Below, piece after piece: positions 1-9,355 of a stretch of DNA of 64,000 nucleotides (the stretch's first letter is position 1; the number at the start of each line of letters is the position of its first letter). The DNA comes from Melioribacteraceae bacterium (GTDB taxonomy: Bacteria > Bacteroidota > Ignavibacteria > Ignavibacteriales > Melioribacteraceae): assembly GCA_030584085.1 (NCBI GenBank), contig CP129490.1, positions 1,025,511 through 1,089,510 on the forward strand. Direction: 5' to 3'. The notes under the pieces were generated by a model. It was given only the letters and a program-made list of their open reading frames with translations, ran no database searches and was not told the origin of the DNA. The position numbers and the translations under genes are program-made.

Positions 1-2274
1 AATCAACCGATTGAGTTAAAAGCAGAACTATTTTCAACGGCTGAAATTAGTTCAATATTTATTGCTTTTAAAAATTTTGGTGAAACGGAATTCACTCGAA
101 GAGAGATGGAAATTCGCGGAACTGCAGCTTATGTTGTAATTCCAGCAGAATTCGTTACACCTCCTTCAATAGAATATTATATTCTAATTTCTCTTAGTAC
201 GGGAGAACTTTTCACATATCCTGTTGGAAGTCCGGAGCAAATTCCACCGGAAAGAATCACAGTTCAACAACAAGTTGAACAAAAGGGTGATGTATTGATT
301 TTAAGTCCGGCTGAAGGAGAAAATGTAATCACTGATGAATTGCTGATTACTTTGTCCTTCATAAATGCGTCATCAGACGTAGATGTAAATGCAACAAAAA
401 TTTATCTAAACGGAGTTGAAGTAAATCAATACGCTCTATTTGCAGAGGACTTAATAATCTTTAGCGGGGCAAACTATCCGGAGAAAATTTCTGAACAAAG
501 TCAGTTCTTGAAAATTGAGATATATGATAATCAAGATAATTTAAAGAGTACAACAGCGAGAAGTTTTAATACTATCTCAAGAAGTTATGCTGCAGCTATT
601 GAAAATCAATTTAAGTATAATGTCACCTTAAAAGGTGAATCAAGAGGTGAAACTTATAACGAGGAAACAACTTGGTATAACAATCTAGATGCACGCTTTA
701 AAGCAAATTATAGCGGCTGGGAATTTGATGCGAAAGTTTATGCAACTTCAGAAGAAAAAAGTTACAGACAACCTCAAAATAGATATTCTGCTAAAGTTAG
801 TACCGATTGGTTGAATCTATCATTTGGTGATAGCTATCCGATTTACCCCGAATTAATTTTAAGCGGTAAACGTGTTCGCGGTGTTGATGCCGGAATTAAT
901 CTTGGTTTTTTTAGTTTACAAGCGAGTTATGGACAGATTACTAAAAGCATCGAAGGTGCATTGCTTGAAACATTTTCGGCCGATCAGGTTGTATTTGGCA
1001 GTGATATCATTGCAATTGATGAAGCAAAATATGGTCAACCTTACGGAAGGGTAGCATTAGGTGAATTTAACAGAGATCTCTTAGCAATCCGACCTTCATT
1101 CAGAGCTGGTGAAACTTTTGAACTTGGGTTTACATTATTAAAAAGTGGTGATGATAAATCATCAATTGAGTTTGGTGCACGCCCTCAAGAAAACTTGGTC
1201 GTTGGAACTGATTTGAATTTACGTTTCGACAATCGCAGAATATTGATCAAAGGTGAAGCGGCAATGAGCTTTCTGAACTCAGATATAACCACAGGAACAT
1301 TATCTGATGCACAGATCGATAGCGTTTTCGGAGGTGGTGGAATAATTGATATTGATCCGGATTTAGTAAAGAAATTTAAATCATTCTTTGGCGGTTTCAT
1401 GGATATTAATCAATTTTTTGGTCCATGGAATCCTGAGGAATTGGCGTCTTTAGCAACATCAGCTTCACTTGGACTCAATTACTTTAATAACAATTTTACG
1501 GCAAGATATATCTATAGAGGTAATGATTATAATTCATTCGGTCAATCTTATCTTCGAACCGACGTTGCCGGGTTCAATTTTGTTGATCGAATTAGAATGA
1601 TAGATAACAAAGTTTTCCTCTCTCTAGGTTATGAAAGATTGCAGGATAACTTGCAAGACACGAAGATAGCAACTACAACATTTAATACAATTAATACTTC
1701 TGTCTCGGTGTATGCAGGCGATGGAATTCCAAATATCACCGTTGGTTACACGAGATATGATAATAAAAACGATTTAAGTGTTACAGATACAACTTACTAT
1801 TCCTCAGCAGTTGAAGATGCAACAAATAAAATCTATGCTCAATTAACTCATGACTTTTTATTAGAAATTCCGCATAGGGCATCATTATATCTTTCAACTT
1901 CAAATAGAGTTGACAATTCTTTGCGCAATAATGACGCTAGCAACTTTTCAATTTCATTTAATTTGAATAGTGAATGGAATAAAATGTTCAGCAGTCATGT
2001 CGGGGCAACATACTATACAAGTGAATCCTCAGCATTGCCATATGATTATTCAACCATATTCTTAGGCGGAAGTGTATATCTGCTCCAAGAAAAGCTTGAT
2101 ATCTCGGCCACTTTTAGTCCAAGTTTTGGTGATTTTGAAAGACAGGCTTTTGATTTGTTGGGAAACTATAAAGTAATTGACAATTTTATACTTTCACTTC
2201 AAGTTAGATTCTATCGAATTCCGGATATTGGCACAAATTCTATTGTTGGGATGATAGCAAGATATAGCTTTTAA
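1..2274 (+). CDS. Large outer-membrane beta-barrel-like protein (5' end outside window)
   Basis: The reading frame is open from the first base of the window, so the gene begins upstream; the first internal ATG (106) is not the start. The visible 757 residues begin with a beta-rich, Ig-like part (about residues 1-190 of the visible protein), followed by a long region of alternating hydrophobic/polar strands rich in Tyr, Asn, Asp and Phe. It ends in a terminal Phe (IARYSF), as outer-membrane barrels commonly do. I recognise no named family. It is probably a surface or outer-membrane protein of unknown function. A cyclase gene follows after 3 bases, so the two are likely co-transcribed. Confidence 0.6.
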   Translation, partial: NQPIELKAELFSTAEISSIFIAFKNFGETEFTRREMEIRGTAAYVVIPAEFVTPPSIEYYILISLSTGELFTYPVGSPEQIPPERITVQQQVEQKGDVLILSPAEGENVITDELLITLSFINASSDVDVNATKIYLNGVEVNQYALFAEDLIIFSGANYPEKISEQSQFLKIEIYDNQDNLKSTTARSFNTISRSYAAAIENQFKYNVTLKGESRGETYNEETTWYNNLDARFKANYSGWEFDAKVYATSEEKSYRQPQNRYSAKVSTDWLNLSFGDSYPIYPELILSGKRVRGVDAGINLGFFSLQASYGQITKSIEGALLETFSADQVVFGSDIIAIDEAKYGQPYGRVALGEFNRDLLAIRPSFRAGETFELGFTLLKSGDDKSSIEFGARPQENLVVGTDLNLRFDNRRILIKGEAAMSFLNSDITTGTLSDAQIDSVFGGGGIIDIDPDLVKKFKSFFGGFMDINQFFGPWNPEELASLATSASLGLNYFNNNFTARYIYRGNDYNSFGQSYLRTDVAGFNFVDRIRMIDNKVFLSLGYERLQDNLQDTKIATTTFNTINTSVSVYAGDGIPNITVGYTRYDNKNDLSVTDTTYYSSAVEDATNKIYAQLTHDFLLEIPHRASLYLSTSNRVDNSLRNNDASNFSISFNLNSEWNKMFSSHVGATYYTSESSALPYDYSTIFLGGSVYLLQEKLDISATFSPSFGDFERQAFDLLGNYKVIDNFILSLQVRFYRIPDIGTNSIVGMIARYSF

Positions 2275-2277
2275 TAG

Positions 2278-4476
2278 ATGAAAAAATTCATTTCTAAAGC
2301 TGCCCTCACAAAAATGTGGGCAGCTATACTTACCACAATATTAGTATTCGTTATAAGCCAGGATTTAATATTCCCATTATCTCCCCTCCAGCAATTAGAA
2401 CAAAAATTTATAGATTATAGATTCCAAGAGAGAGGAGAAATACCATTCAAAGATTCTGCTGATGTAATTATTCTTGAGATTACACAGGACTCATATGATC
2501 AGATACCTTCGCCTTATAATTCATGGCCTTGGCCAAGGACTTATTTTTCTAAAGTGATTGAAAACTTAAATGAAGCGGGTGTTGCAGCTATAGGAATTGA
2601 TATTGTTATGTCAAACAAAGATCAGTTTTCGGATGAGAATGATCGTGCACTTTTCGAAACAATAAAAAATTATAAAAATGTTGTCGTTGCGGGAAAGATT
2701 GATATTGAATCTGAAGCAGCTTTTGCAAACTTGAGTGAACAGTTCATTGTTCGAAATTTCAAAGAAAATTATTCAAGCTTATTTTACGATGCGGATAGTT
2801 CAGTCGGTATTGTACAAGCCGTTTCGGATAATGATGGAGTGTACAGAAGGTATGCTCCGTACATTTATTCTGCGGTCAACAATAAGAAGGTACCATCCTT
2901 TGCTTATGCTTTGTTAAATAAATATTTCAATAAAAGTTCAAATTACACCGCAGAAAAATCATCCGGAAAATTTATTTATGAGAATGTTGAGATTCCTGAG
3001 TTTGAGGAATCAACTATACTTGTTAACTATTATGGTTCGAACGGAAAATTTCCCAGAGTTAAATTTATTGATGTACTTGACGACAGTGAATTTACTACAA
3101 TCGATGAAGCTGATTTTGAAACCGAACTTAATACTTGGGATGATCCGGACTATGGACTAAAGTTCTCCAATAAGTTCAAAAATAAAATTGTATTAATCGG
3201 TTCAACCATGCCGGAAGATAAAGATCTTGTTCCCGTTTCATTTTCTCCCGGTGAAAGGGAAGGCGATAATCTTTTATACGGTGTTGAATATCATGCTAAT
3301 GCAGTTCAAAATTTTCTGGATAACAATTTCCTTTACACACTTCCAAAATCTCTGGTAATATTTTCTTTAATTATTTTAACAATGGGATTTTTTCTCTTAA
3401 CTTCATCACTTAAAAGAATCAAGTCAAAAAAAGTGTTTTATATCGAAGCGGGTATTATCGTTTTCGTTTTAATGCTTCTGTTTTTATTGTTTCAACTCGC
3501 TTTCATATTATTTGATTCACAAAACCTTATCATCCCTATTGTTGACCCGGCTATAGCAATTTTATTTGGTTATATAGGAAGTACCGCATTTGAATTTTTT
3601 GCCGAACGTAAAAAAAGTTCAATGATGAAAAGCATGTTCAGCCAATATGTTTCAACGCACTTGGTTAATGAATTAATTGCTAATCCGGATAAACTAAGGT
3701 TGGGCGGTGAAAAGAAAAATTTAACAATTCTGTTTTCTGATATTGCCGGGTTCACTTCTTTCTCGGAAGGGAAATCAGCAGAAGAAGTTGTTACATTCAT
3801 TAATCAATTCTTGGATGAGATGAGTGAGTCGGTATTGAATTTTAACGGAACTCTCGATAAGTATTTAGGTGATTCTGTTATGGCTTTTTGGGGTGCACCA
3901 ATCGAGATTAAAGATCATGCTTTGCTGGCATGTAAATGTGCCCTTGATATGAAAAAACGACTGGAAGTTTTGAATGACAAATGGAATTCCGGCAACACTC
4001 CAATTAAAATGAGAATCGGGATCAATTCGGGTGATGTAGTTGTCGGGAATATTGGCGGAAAGAAAAGATTTGATTACACAGTAATGGGAGATAATGTAAA
4101 TCTTGCATCAAGATTAGAAGGGGCAAACAAACAATACGGAACTTCTATTATGATTAATGAATCTACCTATGAAAATATTAAAGATGATTTTTTTATGAGA
4201 AGAGTAGATTGCATAAAAGTAAAAGGTAAACAAAATGCTGTTAATGTTTATGAAATCATCAGCGAGAAATCAGATTCGAACAATCACTTTGAAAGTTATG
4301 AGAAAGGATTAGAAGAGTACAAAAAAGGTAATTTTAAGGAAGCTTTAAAATTATTTAATGAACAAATCAGCAAAAACTATGATTGTGTCTCAGAAGTATA
4401 TATCAAAAGATGTGAATATTATATTGCGAATCCGCCTTTAGATTGGGAAGGGGTTACAACTCTAACAGAGAAGTAA
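2278..4476 (+). CDS. CHASE2-domain adenylate cyclase (class III)
   Basis: This is a membrane sensor that probably makes cAMP from ATP. The N-terminal membrane anchor (about 12-32) is followed by an extracytoplasmic CHASE2 sensor domain (about 40-340), three membrane helices (about 357-440) and a class III cyclase domain (about 475-655). The metal-binding Asp residues sit in LFSDIAGF (near 486) and DKYLGDSV (near 527). The Lys of DKYLGD and the Thr of DYTVMGD match ATP-selective bacterial cyclases, and NLASRLE supplies the transition-state Asn and Arg. The C-terminal 60 residues resemble one TPR-like hairpin. The gene starts 3 bases after the preceding stop. Its own stop abuts the stop of the opposing lptG-like gene with no spacer. 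Confidence 0.9.
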   Translation: MKKFISKAALTKMWAAILTTILVFVISQDLIFPLSPLQQLEQKFIDYRFQERGEIPFKDSADVIILEITQDSYDQIPSPYNSWPWPRTYFSKVIENLNEAGVAAIGIDIVMSNKDQFSDENDRALFETIKNYKNVVVAGKIDIESEAAFANLSEQFIVRNFKENYSSLFYDADSSVGIVQAVSDNDGVYRRYAPYIYSAVNNKKVPSFAYALLNKYFNKSSNYTAEKSSGKFIYENVEIPEFEESTILVNYYGSNGKFPRVKFIDVLDDSEFTTIDEADFETELNTWDDPDYGLKFSNKFKNKIVLIGSTMPEDKDLVPVSFSPGEREGDNLLYGVEYHANAVQNFLDNNFLYTLPKSLVIFSLIILTMGFFLLTSSLKRIKSKKVFYIEAGIIVFVLMLLFLLFQLAFILFDSQNLIIPIVDPAIAILFGYIGSTAFEFFAERKKSSMMKSMFSQYVSTHLVNELIANPDKLRLGGEKKNLTILFSDIAGFTSFSEGKSAEEVVTFINQFLDEMSESVLNFNGTLDKYLGDSVMAFWGAPIEIKDHALLACKCALDMKKRLEVLNDKWNSGNTPIKMRIGINSGDVVVGNIGGKKRFDYTVMGDNVNLASRLEGANKQYGTSIMINESTYENIKDDFFMRRVDCIKVKGKQNAVNVYEIISEKSDSNNHFESYEKGLEEYKKGNFKEALKLFNEQISKNYDCVSEVYIKRCEYYIANPPLDWEGVTTLTEK

Positions 4477-5562
4477 TTATTTATTGGCTCGGAAAATATA
4501 GTATAATGCCGCAGCTAAGAATAAAAAATTTGCGAACCAAGCAGTTAAGAACGGATCCAGCACACCATTTTTACCGAAAGCTTCAACAATTTTAAGAAAT
4601 ACAAGATAAACGAAGGTAATAAGTATGCTTACTCCGAACTGAATCGCCAAACCTCCGCGCCTCTTATTCACCGAAAAAGGAAGTCCAAATAAAACAACAA
4701 CAAAACTTGTAAAAGCAAACGCAATTCTTGAATGGTACTCAATTAATATCCTTGTCGGGTCATTGCCTGCCCGTTTAAGGTTTTTAGCAAATTCATCTAA
4801 TTGATCTAAAGTCATTTCAACTGGTTTACGCTGCTTCATAATAACATCGTTAGGTTGGAAGTTTAGATAATTCAGAGGATAAGAAGCAAAAGTTTCGAAT
4901 GTTTCCGATGAATCACTAAAAGTTCGTCTAAGTCCATTTAAGAGAAGCCAACTTGAGGAAGATGAATCAAATCTCATTTTATCAACATCAAATCGCTCTT
5001 TCATCTGTGTAATGTTTGTATCACTAAATTCTTGAATACTGACTCTATTGGCAACATCATCGCTAACGTCATAATAGGAAATTGTAACAATTCTAGTTTC
5101 ACTATCTTGAAAGAAAATATTATTTCCGGTAGTTATCAAATCCTTCTTCATATATTTCTGTTCGATAAATACCTTATGTGTATTTGCCATCGGAACAACA
5201 TAGCCGCCAAAATATATTGCAAATAAACTTATAATAAGTGCTGTTAGAAGAAATGGCATCATATACCGGTACAGACTAACACCTGCAGTTTTAATTGCAG
5301 TAAGTTCATTTAGCGTTTCCATTTTTCCTACAGTAAATAAGGCGGCGAGTAATACAGCAACAGGCAACATCAATCTTAGTATTTCCGGTATAAATACAAT
5401 ATAATATTGAACGATGATATCACTAGAAACGTTCTGATCAATGAAGTCATCTAAATTCTCCATCATATCGATAATTACAAAGACTAACAAAAATGCGAGT
5501 AATCCAAAGAGTATAGTTTGAATAAATTGTTTGGTGATATATTTATCAATCTTAGTTATCAT
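4477..5562 (-). CDS. lptG: LptG/LptF-family permease (YjgP/YjgQ), second of the pair
   Basis: This is an inner-membrane permease subunit of the LptB2FG ABC transporter, which extracts lipopolysaccharide and passes it towards LptC/LptA. The 361 residues show the family layout: two membrane helices at the N-terminus, another near 100-120, a soluble periplasmic beta-jellyroll (about 125-265) and three C-terminal helices. The start MITKIDKYITKQFI is typical of the family. It overlaps the upstream permease gene by 11 bases, so the two are co-translated as expected for the F/G pair. Which member is F and which is G is assigned by order and length only. The ATPase gene lptB is not in this window. 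Confidence 0.85.
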   Translation of the reverse strand: MITKIDKYITKQFIQTILFGLLAFLLVFVIIDMMENLDDFIDQNVSSDIIVQYYIVFIPEILRLMLPVAVLLAALFTVGKMETLNELTAIKTAGVSLYRYMMPFLLTALIISLFAIYFGGYVVPMANTHKVFIEQKYMKKDLITTGNNIFFQDSETRIVTISYYDVSDDVANRVSIQEFSDTNITQMKERFDVDKMRFDSSSSSWLLLNGLRRTFSDSSETFETFASYPLNYLNFQPNDVIMKQRKPVEMTLDQLDEFAKNLKRAGNDPTRILIEYHSRIAFAFTSFVVVLFGLPFSVNKRRGGLAIQFGVSILITFVYLVFLKIVEAFGKNGVLDPFLTAWFANFLFLAAALYYIFRANK

Positions 5563-6922
5563 TATTTTCTTTAACAGATCTGAATTGTTTGGGAATTAAT
5601 TTGTTCAAAAAATCAAATGATAACGTTACACGTTCTTTAGCGGCTTTAGTCAGAAGATAAATTGCAAGAATTCCGAGTACAACATTTGCTGTCCACATTC
5701 CCCAAAATGGAGAGAACATACCTCTATCAGCAAATTTTTCTCCTCCTATCAAAAATGTCCAATAGATTAAAAAGAAGAAAAGAGAAATGCCTGCCGCAAT
5801 ACCAAATCCACCTTTGCGAGTCATTGTACCGAGGGGTGCACCCAGAATAACAAAAATTATACAAGCAATTGGCAATGAAAATTTTTTGTGAACTTCAACC
5901 CAAATTCGGTTTATACTTTTTTTGTTTGCTTCAATTCTATAAACACTTGCGCGCATATTATTTTCTGCATTCTTAATTACATCCTCAACTTTATTAAAAT
6001 TGATTTTCGATTTTTGTTGCCGGACTGTTTTCAGTTGTTTTAAAGCGATACTGTCTGCAATAAAGATATTGCCGAGTTTTTGCGAATAATCAACAAGGTA
6101 TTCTTTTCTAAGAATACTTATACTATCAATTATTGCTATTAACTCTGAAGTTCCCAATTCTCTATCTCCCTTTGGACCTCCGGGAGCAGATTGCTGAAAA
6201 GTAAACTGTTCTGCAGGTAATGCAATTTTGTGTTTCTCAAATTTTAGTATTCTATATTTTGACCTATCGCCTAATTCAGATTCATGAATTTCGCCATTCT
6301 TTAAATCGAGTATCAATTTTGTTTGGTTTGAAGAAAAATAAATTCTCCCTTCCTCTGCGGTTACAATATTAGTTTTTGCAGGAATGGAATTATCATAAAT
6401 TGTAAGGTCGATCAGCTTGTTTTCGTCGCGTTCAATTTCTCGTGCAAGAATAGAATAGTTCGGTACCTCGTGTGAAAAAACTCCCGGTACTAATGAGAAT
6501 GTAGGCTTCTTCCTTGAAATGTCCTGCATTAAGACTTTTGCGGCATGATTCGCTTCCGGATAAACATAATTATTGAAAAGCATCAATAAAATTGCAATTA
6601 CAATTGATGCTAAAATCGGAGTAACCATCATTCTGTATAAACTTACTCCCGATGCTTTAAGAATTGCTATTTCATTATTCTGAGCCAAATTACCGAATGC
6701 CATTAAGGTAGAAATTAGAACAGCCATCGGAACAACAAGCACAAGCATCCATGCAAGATTAAATGCAATTAACTTAACAATAATAAAAATATCTAGTCCT
6801 TTACCAACTAGTCTATCGGCAAACTTCATTAAAAATTGCAGCAGAAAAACCGACATTAAAACAAAGGTTGAAAATAGAAAAGGAACCGCGTGATTTTTTA
6901 GTATGTATTTATCTATTATCAT
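5552..6922 (-). CDS. lptF: LptF/LptG-family permease (YjgP/YjgQ), first of the pair
   Basis: This is the partner permease of the lipopolysaccharide exporter. At 456 residues it is longer than the usual 360-370. The N-terminus MIIDKYILKNHAVPFLF, early membrane helices and C-terminal helices are typical of YjgP/YjgQ. The extra length lies in a Lys/Asn-rich, probably helical insert (about 255-340) inside the periplasmic domain, before the C-terminal membrane block. The hydrophilic C-terminal tail (about 430-456) is cytoplasmic. It is the first gene of a two-gene minus-strand operon. The 184-base spacer shared with the divergent peptidase gene should hold its promoter, but I see no clear one. Confidence is high for the family and moderate for F versus G. 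Confidence 0.85.
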   Translation of the reverse strand: MIIDKYILKNHAVPFLFSTFVLMSVFLLQFLMKFADRLVGKGLDIFIIVKLIAFNLAWMLVLVVPMAVLISTLMAFGNLAQNNEIAILKASGVSLYRMMVTPILASIVIAILLMLFNNYVYPEANHAAKVLMQDISRKKPTFSLVPGVFSHEVPNYSILAREIERDENKLIDLTIYDNSIPAKTNIVTAEEGRIYFSSNQTKLILDLKNGEIHESELGDRSKYRILKFEKHKIALPAEQFTFQQSAPGGPKGDRELGTSELIAIIDSISILRKEYLVDYSQKLGNIFIADSIALKQLKTVRQQKSKINFNKVEDVIKNAENNMRASVYRIEANKKSINRIWVEVHKKFSLPIACIIFVILGAPLGTMTRKGGFGIAAGISLFFFLIYWTFLIGGEKFADRGMFSPFWGMWTANVVLGILAIYLLTKAAKERVTLSFDFLNKLIPKQFRSVKENNDN

Positions 6923-7106
6923 GAATAATTACTTAGTTTGGACAAATTTACGAAAGATTAATGACTCTTTATAAATTTTTATTAATTCAAAAGTTGCCTT
7001 GAATGGGTAGCATTATAAATGTAAATTATACTACTAAATTTAAGTTAGTTTTTATAATATCCCCCTCGTATCAAAGGGCAAAAATTACACTTCATTTAAT
7101 GAAAGA

Positions 7107-8489
7107 ATGGGAGTATCAGTGGAAAAAGTTATTAATTATATTAAAGCCAATTCGGAAAATTATATTAATGAATTAAAAGATTATTTAAGAATTCCAAGTA
7201 TTAGTACTTCATCTAAGCATAAACAGGATATGATAAAATGTGCAAAGTTTGTATCCGGTCAATTGAAATCAGCCGGTATGAAAAAAATACAAATAATTCC
7301 TACAGAAGGACATCCTTTAGTCTACGGTGAATTGATTCATGATAAATCTCTTCCGACAGTTTTGGTTTATGGCCATTATGATGTCCAACCTGTTGACCCC
7401 TTGAATTTATGGAAAAGCCCGCCGTTTGATCCACAAATTAAATCCGGAAAGATTTGGGCGCGTGGAGCAAATGATAATAAAGGACAAAATTTTGTTCATA
7501 TAAAAAGTGTGGAAGCTTTTAAGAAGACAGGAACTAAATTGCCGGTTAACGTAAAATATTTAATTGAAGGCGAAGAAGAAATTGGAAGTGAAAACCTTCA
7601 TAAATTTTTGAAACAAAACAAAAAACTGTTGAAATGTGATGCCGTTATGATCTCGGATACTTCTCTGTATATGCCGGGTGTCCCTACAATTAATTACGGT
7701 TTGCGCGGTTTATGTTATATGGAAATTGAAGTCACCGGACCAAACAGAGATCTTCATTCAGGTTCTTTTGGTGGTGCCGTTGCAAACCCAATTAATGTTT
7801 TAGCTGAGATTATTGCAAAGCTCAAAGATAAAAATGGAAAAATAACTATCCCGAACTTTTACAAGAATGTTCAAAAGCTGACACCGCTTGAAAGAAAAAA
7901 TTATAAGAAACTTAATTTTTCCGATGCGAACTTTGCAAAAGAATTGGATGTTAAAGAACTATGGGGTGAAAAAGGATATAGTACATTAGAAAGATTATCG
8001 GGCAGACCAACTTTGGATTGCAACGGAATTTGGGGCGGTTATACTGAGGAGGGGGCTAAAACTGTTCTTCCTTCAAAAGCTACGGCAAAAATTAGTATGA
8101 GATTAGTCCCCGATCAAGATCCCAAAACAATAGCAAATGAGTTTACAAAATATATTAAGCAAATAGCTCCGAAAACTGTTAAGGTAAAAGTAAAAGCTCT
8201 GCATGGAGGCTTACCAATAGTTGTCTCTCTTGATTCGGCAGCAATAAAAGCAGCAGCTAAAGCAGCTTCAAAGGCTTTTGGTAAATCAACGGTTTATACA
8301 CGTGAAGGTGGTTCAATACCGATTGTAGTTGAGTTTGCTAGACAATTAAATGTTCCGACGGTACTTATGGGCTTAGGTCTCGATACTGATAATATTCATT
8401 CTCCGAATGAGCATTTTAGTTTGGATAGTTTTAAAAAGGGTATATTAGCTTCAGCATACTTTCTGGATGAATTTGCAAAAAATAATTAA
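7107..8489 (+). CDS. M20-family dipeptidase / metallopeptidase
   Basis: This is a cytosolic zinc peptidase or amidohydrolase of the M20 (ArgE/DapE/CNDP) clan. The metal and catalytic motifs are all visible: VYGHYDVQP (His and Asp), GANDNKGQ (bridging Asp), EGEEEIGS (catalytic Glu and metal Glu), SDTS (Asp), and the late His in DNIHSPNEHF. The dimerisation 'lid' domain occupies about residues 190-350. At 460 residues it matches the dipeptidase subgroup, but substrate preference cannot be read from sequence. The start could instead be GTG at 7119, which has a GGGAG Shine-Dalgarno five bases upstream; the ATG at 7107 overlaps that motif. A lipoprotein gene follows after 18 bases. Confidence 0.88.
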   Translation: MGVSVEKVINYIKANSENYINELKDYLRIPSISTSSKHKQDMIKCAKFVSGQLKSAGMKKIQIIPTEGHPLVYGELIHDKSLPTVLVYGHYDVQPVDPLNLWKSPPFDPQIKSGKIWARGANDNKGQNFVHIKSVEAFKKTGTKLPVNVKYLIEGEEEIGSENLHKFLKQNKKLLKCDAVMISDTSLYMPGVPTINYGLRGLCYMEIEVTGPNRDLHSGSFGGAVANPINVLAEIIAKLKDKNGKITIPNFYKNVQKLTPLERKNYKKLNFSDANFAKELDVKELWGEKGYSTLERLSGRPTLDCNGIWGGYTEEGAKTVLPSKATAKISMRLVPDQDPKTIANEFTKYIKQIAPKTVKVKVKALHGGLPIVVSLDSAAIKAAAKAASKAFGKSTVYTREGGSIPIVVEFARQLNVPTVLMGLGLDTDNIHSPNEHFSLDSFKKGILASAYFLDEFAKNN

Positions 8490-8507
8490 CCTAAAATAGG
8501 TGTTACC

Positions 8508-9344
8508 ATGAAAGTAGTAAGATATTTTATTTTAATTCTTAGTCTGATGTTAGTCTTTACCGCTTGTGAATCCGGAGACGGAGAACAGAAAACCGCTGAT
8601 GAAGAACCGAGTAAAGATAAAGAGATTCGTCAGGCTAACTTGAATATTCAGGAACAACAGGCTAAGAAACGTTTTGCATGTGATACTATTTCGGTTGAAG
8701 AACATATTATAGCTGATTTTCCGCAAGGAACATATTTGGTAGAGTTTGATCGTACCTATACATATAATGTTCCTAAACCTGCGGTTATGTATCACAGAGG
8801 AGATAAGAACTATATTTTTGCTGTTATTGCAAAATCAAAAGAAGGTGAGAGATTAATTGAGCCAAAGAATGTGGTTGGTTATAAATCAAGTTATATAAAT
8901 CTTGACAGCACCAAATTAGGGACGGCATTTTTCTATCTCACTTTGTTTGTCTGTGAAGAAAATAATTTTACTCAACTTTGGGAAGCCGAAGTTCCAATTC
9001 ATGGTGGATTCAGTAGGATGACTATGAGAAACTGGAAGACTAAAAAAATGCCTTTTATTGAATTATATTTCTCAGATGGTATAATCTCCGGACATAGAAG
9101 TTACAATTACTTTTTCGTCGATGGCATTGAAAAAAAACCTCACTTAATGGAAACCTATTTAGGAATAGTACATAAGCGAACTTTAGCAAATGTAAATAAT
9201 GATAAATTCCCGGACTATTTTGAATATAGGTTCTATGAAGATTCTCTCGGTATTAGAATCCGAGATTCAATTCCGTTTTATTGGAGTGAGCAAAGAGAAC
9301 TTTATATTACAGATGTAAACCGCAGATGGTGGCGTAAATATTAA
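8508..9344 (+). CDS. Hypothetical lipoprotein
   Basis: I do not recognise a family. The N-terminus is a lipoprotein signal peptide: two basic or polar residues, a hydrophobic core, then a lipobox ending VFTAC with Cys20 as the lipidated residue, followed by a charged linker (about 24-50) with many Glu, Lys and Asp. The remaining 220 residues are beta-rich with no known catalytic motif. The mature protein should be anchored in the inner or outer membrane facing the periplasm. It lies 18 bases after the peptidase gene and 11 bases before ygfZ, so it is probably part of the same transcript. Its position in a peptidase/YgfZ run does not suggest a clear role. Confidence 0.6.
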   Translation: MKVVRYFILILSLMLVFTACESGDGEQKTADEEPSKDKEIRQANLNIQEQQAKKRFACDTISVEEHIIADFPQGTYLVEFDRTYTYNVPKPAVMYHRGDKNYIFAVIAKSKEGERLIEPKNVVGYKSSYINLDSTKLGTAFFYLTLFVCEENNFTQLWEAEVPIHGGFSRMTMRNWKTKKMPFIELYFSDGIISGHRSYNYFFVDGIEKKPHLMETYLGIVHKRTLANVNNDKFPDYFEYRFYEDSLGIRIRDSIPFYWSEQRELYITDVNRRWWRKY

Positions 9345-9355
9345 AAAAGGAAAAC

